Source: Bacillus sp. MM2020_4 (lineage in GTDB: Bacteria; Bacillota; Bacilli; Bacillales; Cytobacillaceae). Taken from it: a stretch of 64,000 nucleotides of DNA. The position numbers were made by a program, and so were the translations under genes. The notes beneath the pieces were generated by a model. The model was not told where the DNA came from. It searched no databases and was given only the letters and a program-made list of their open reading frames with translations. The stretch lies in contig NZ_JAANMZ010000004.1 of NCBI RefSeq assembly GCF_011250555.1, positions 1 to 64,000 on the forward strand, in the 5' to 3' direction. Below, one piece after another: positions 62,429-64,000 of the stretch (position 1 is its first letter; each line of letters opens with the position of its first letter).

Positions 62429-63250
62429 TTACCCTGTAATCCCTTGAAAGATCAACCGGACAGCGACCACAACAAGGATGATTCTGATAATCAGGACAAT
62501 CGTTTTGCTCTTTAGTTTTGAATTTAATAATACGCCTACCTTCGCACCAATCCATGCGCCAGGTATTAATGCCAGCGCATAAAGCCAATTCACATTTCCC
62601 AAAGTAATATGGGTGATCGAGCTAAGGATGGCCGTCGGTAAAATCATAAACATGGATGTCGCCGTTGCCACATGCGGTGGAAAGAAAAACAGTAAAATCA
62701 TTGTGGGTACCATTAGCGAGCCGCCGCCGATCCCAAAAATTCCTGATAAAAATCCAACAATGAAGGAAATGATGATGGCAGTGATTGGACTAAAACCATA
62801 TTCGAAGGTCTTGCCGCTATTGTCAGTAAAGCTGCGAACAATACCCTTATCTTTCCGATACGGAAGCGGCCTTAATTTGTCTTTGACCACCATAACAATG
62901 GAAACAAAAAGAATAAAGACACCAAAGTAAATATTGAACGAGTGTAAATCTAATTTTTCCGTTACCCAGGCACCAAGGATGCTACCCGGTCCACTGCCGA
63001 TCAGAAAGATCAAACCACTTTTATAATCCACTGTTTTGTGTTTCATATAGGCTAACGTCGAAGATAGCCCGGTAAAAATCATCGTAAATAGGGAGGTCCC
63101 CACTACGACCTGTGGTGTGAGGTGGCTAAATGTTGATAATGTTGCTAAGTATAGCAAGGCAGGAACAACAATGATGCCTCCCCCCATGCCGATCAACGAC
63201 CCTAATGAGCTCGCAAGCAGCCCGACTAAAACTAATATGATCCATTCCAT
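62429..63250 (-). CDS. yunE: TSUP-family (TauE/SafE) transporter YunE
   Basis: 273-aa membrane protein with about eight helices. The repeated family motifs are LIGMGGGIIVVPAL in TM1 and IFGIGGGSLMVPTMIL in the second half, with HVATATSMFMI following. TSUP members export organosulfur or sulfur oxyanions; the substrate here is not known. It follows yunF and precedes yunD on the same strand, as in B. subtilis. Confidence 0.93.
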   Translation of the reverse strand: MEWIILVLVGLLASSLGSLIGMGGGIIVVPALLYLATLSTFSHLTPQVVVGTSLFTMIFTGLSSTLAYMKHKTVDYKSGLIFLIGSGPGSILGAWVTEKLDLHSFNIYFGVFILFVSIVMVVKDKLRPLPYRKDKGIVRSFTDNSGKTFEYGFSPITAIIISFIVGFLSGIFGIGGGSLMVPTMILLFFFPPHVATATSMFMILPTAILSSITHITLGNVNWLYALALIPGAWIGAKVGVLLNSKLKSKTIVLIIRIILVVVAVRLIFQGITG

Positions 63251-63278
63251 ATATTCTCACCTTCTACTGTCTGTCTTC

Positions 63279-64000
63279 TTAAAATAAATCTAACTGCCTT
63301 GGTGCGAGTCCTTCGTATTCTATTTGTAAAAGATTCATCATTTCTTTGGCGTTATCCGCTGCATCGCCGCCGGAGTTGTTGTTAAACAGGAGATAGACGT
63401 TTTCGGTCTCCAAGGCCAATCTTTGTATATGGTCCACCCATTCTGCCAGCTCTTGCTGATTATAGCGATAAAGGTAGCGAACTTCACGCCAGTTTTCAGC
63501 AGTCCGCTTTTGCCAGCCATGGACGTTACGGCCGTGAAATCTGATAAGTACATTGTGTGGGTCAATTCCCTCCAGGATCGTTGGAATCGATCCTTCGCCG
63601 GATTGGGGCTCATCACAAATGCTGTGAAGCCATTTTTCTGTTTTCATAAACTCGAGCGTTTGTTGGCGATATGACGGTGTAAACCATGATTGGTGCCGAA
63701 ACTCTAACGCACAGGGAATGCCATTCATTTGACGTTTACACCATTTTAAATAATCAACATTTTCACGTTTACATGAAAACCACGGCGGAAATTGAAATAA
63801 GACCATGGCTAATTTATTGTGTTGTATGTATGGTTCCAGTGATTCTTTAAAGGCAGCGAACATTGCTTGTTTTGTTTCAAAAGGAATTTCGCCACGTTGA
63901 TGACCCGTCATTCCTTGGTAGGCTTTTACGATAAACTGGAAGCCCACTGGGGTTTCAGTGACCCATTTTTCAGCATTTCTTGTTGGCTGAATCGCGTAAA
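63279..64000 (-). CDS. yunF: DUF72 family protein YunF (partial, 5' end outside window)
   Basis: The frame runs to the window edge without a start. Upstream of the first internal Met-like codon (63947) it reads AIQPTRNAEKWVTETPVGF, matching the DUF72 pattern, so the true start is to the right of 64000. Further segments: FIVKAYQGMTGHQRGE, LAMVLFQFPPWFSC, ALEFRHQSWF, YVLIRFHGRNVHGW-type (NVLIRFHGRNVHGW) and VYLLFNNNSGGDAADNA, ending in QLDLF. TIM-barrel family of unknown function. Confidence 0.92.
   Translation of the reverse strand, partial: YAIQPTRNAEKWVTETPVGFQFIVKAYQGMTGHQRGEIPFETKQAMFAAFKESLEPYIQHNKLAMVLFQFPPWFSCKRENVDYLKWCKRQMNGIPCALEFRHQSWFTPSYRQQTLEFMKTEKWLHSICDEPQSGEGSIPTILEGIDPHNVLIRFHGRNVHGWQKRTAENWREVRYLYRYNQQELAEWVDHIQRLALETENVYLLFNNNSGGDAADNAKEMMNLLQIEYEGLAPRQLDLF

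Overview
The window looks like a chromosome segment of a low-GC, endospore-forming Bacillaceae bacterium (Bacillus/Neobacillus-like). About 45 kb keeps the gene order of the Bacillus subtilis yug-yui-yum-yut-yun region: yugO, pgi, yugJ, yugI, yugE, kapB, kapD, yuxO, pepA, yuiC, yuiB, yuiA, yumB, yumC, yutM, yuzB, yutJ, yuzD, yutI, yutH, yutG, yutF, yutE, yutD, yutC, lipA, yunA/lytH, yunB, yunC, yunD, yunE, yunF. Many sporulation genes are present (spo0E-like, yteA-like, kapB/kapD, yutH, yutC, lytH, yunB). All names rest on recognising protein motifs by eye; no database search was run.

The accessory left end (1-6.2 kb, all minus strand) is the most distinctive part. It starts with the first two genes of an EPS/capsule operon (epsA/epsB-like). 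Next comes a compact lasso-peptide (RiPP) cluster of the paeninodin type, with genes in the order C-A-K-B1-B2: asparagine-synthetase-like cyclase, a 43-residue precursor, HPr-kinase-like precursor kinase, RRE protein and leader peptidase. The precursor (3822-3953) has a predicted 9-residue ring closed by Asp9 and a C-terminal Ser for the kinase. Near-identical 16-bp palindromes of the form GTTCTTTAT-N2-AGAAC lie in the spacer of the EPS promoter and just downstream of the lasso promoter. They resemble the B. subtilis SinR box (GTTCTYT), suggesting the lasso peptide is co-regulated with biofilm matrix.

From 6.2 to 14.2 kb (plus strand) a SAM (S-box) riboswitch and terminator precede four overlapping genes, metI-metC-yitJ-metH. 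Together they take O-acetylhomoserine and cysteine to methionine, and yitJ also makes the methyl-THF donor. From 14.3 to 29.7 kb is a mixed region: a MarR/MFS efflux pair with a palindromic operator on its own promoter, a DHA2 efflux pump, a truncated and frameshifted pirin gene, a NERD-domain protein flanked by 21-bp-period repeat arrays, CorA and CDF metal transporters, a LysE exporter, a ykoST-like pair and several tiny ORFs.

From 29.8 kb to the end the conserved core carries central metabolism (pgi, rocD-gdh), Fe-S, redox and lipoate genes (yumC, yutM, yutI, yuzB, lipA), cell-wall and sporulation genes, and small proteins. Non-coding features include four 21-bp-period arrays of two sequence families, a ~148-bp GC-rich intergenic element with a deleted derivative, and about 30 rho-independent terminators. 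No rRNA, tRNA, CRISPR, IS or prophage was seen.
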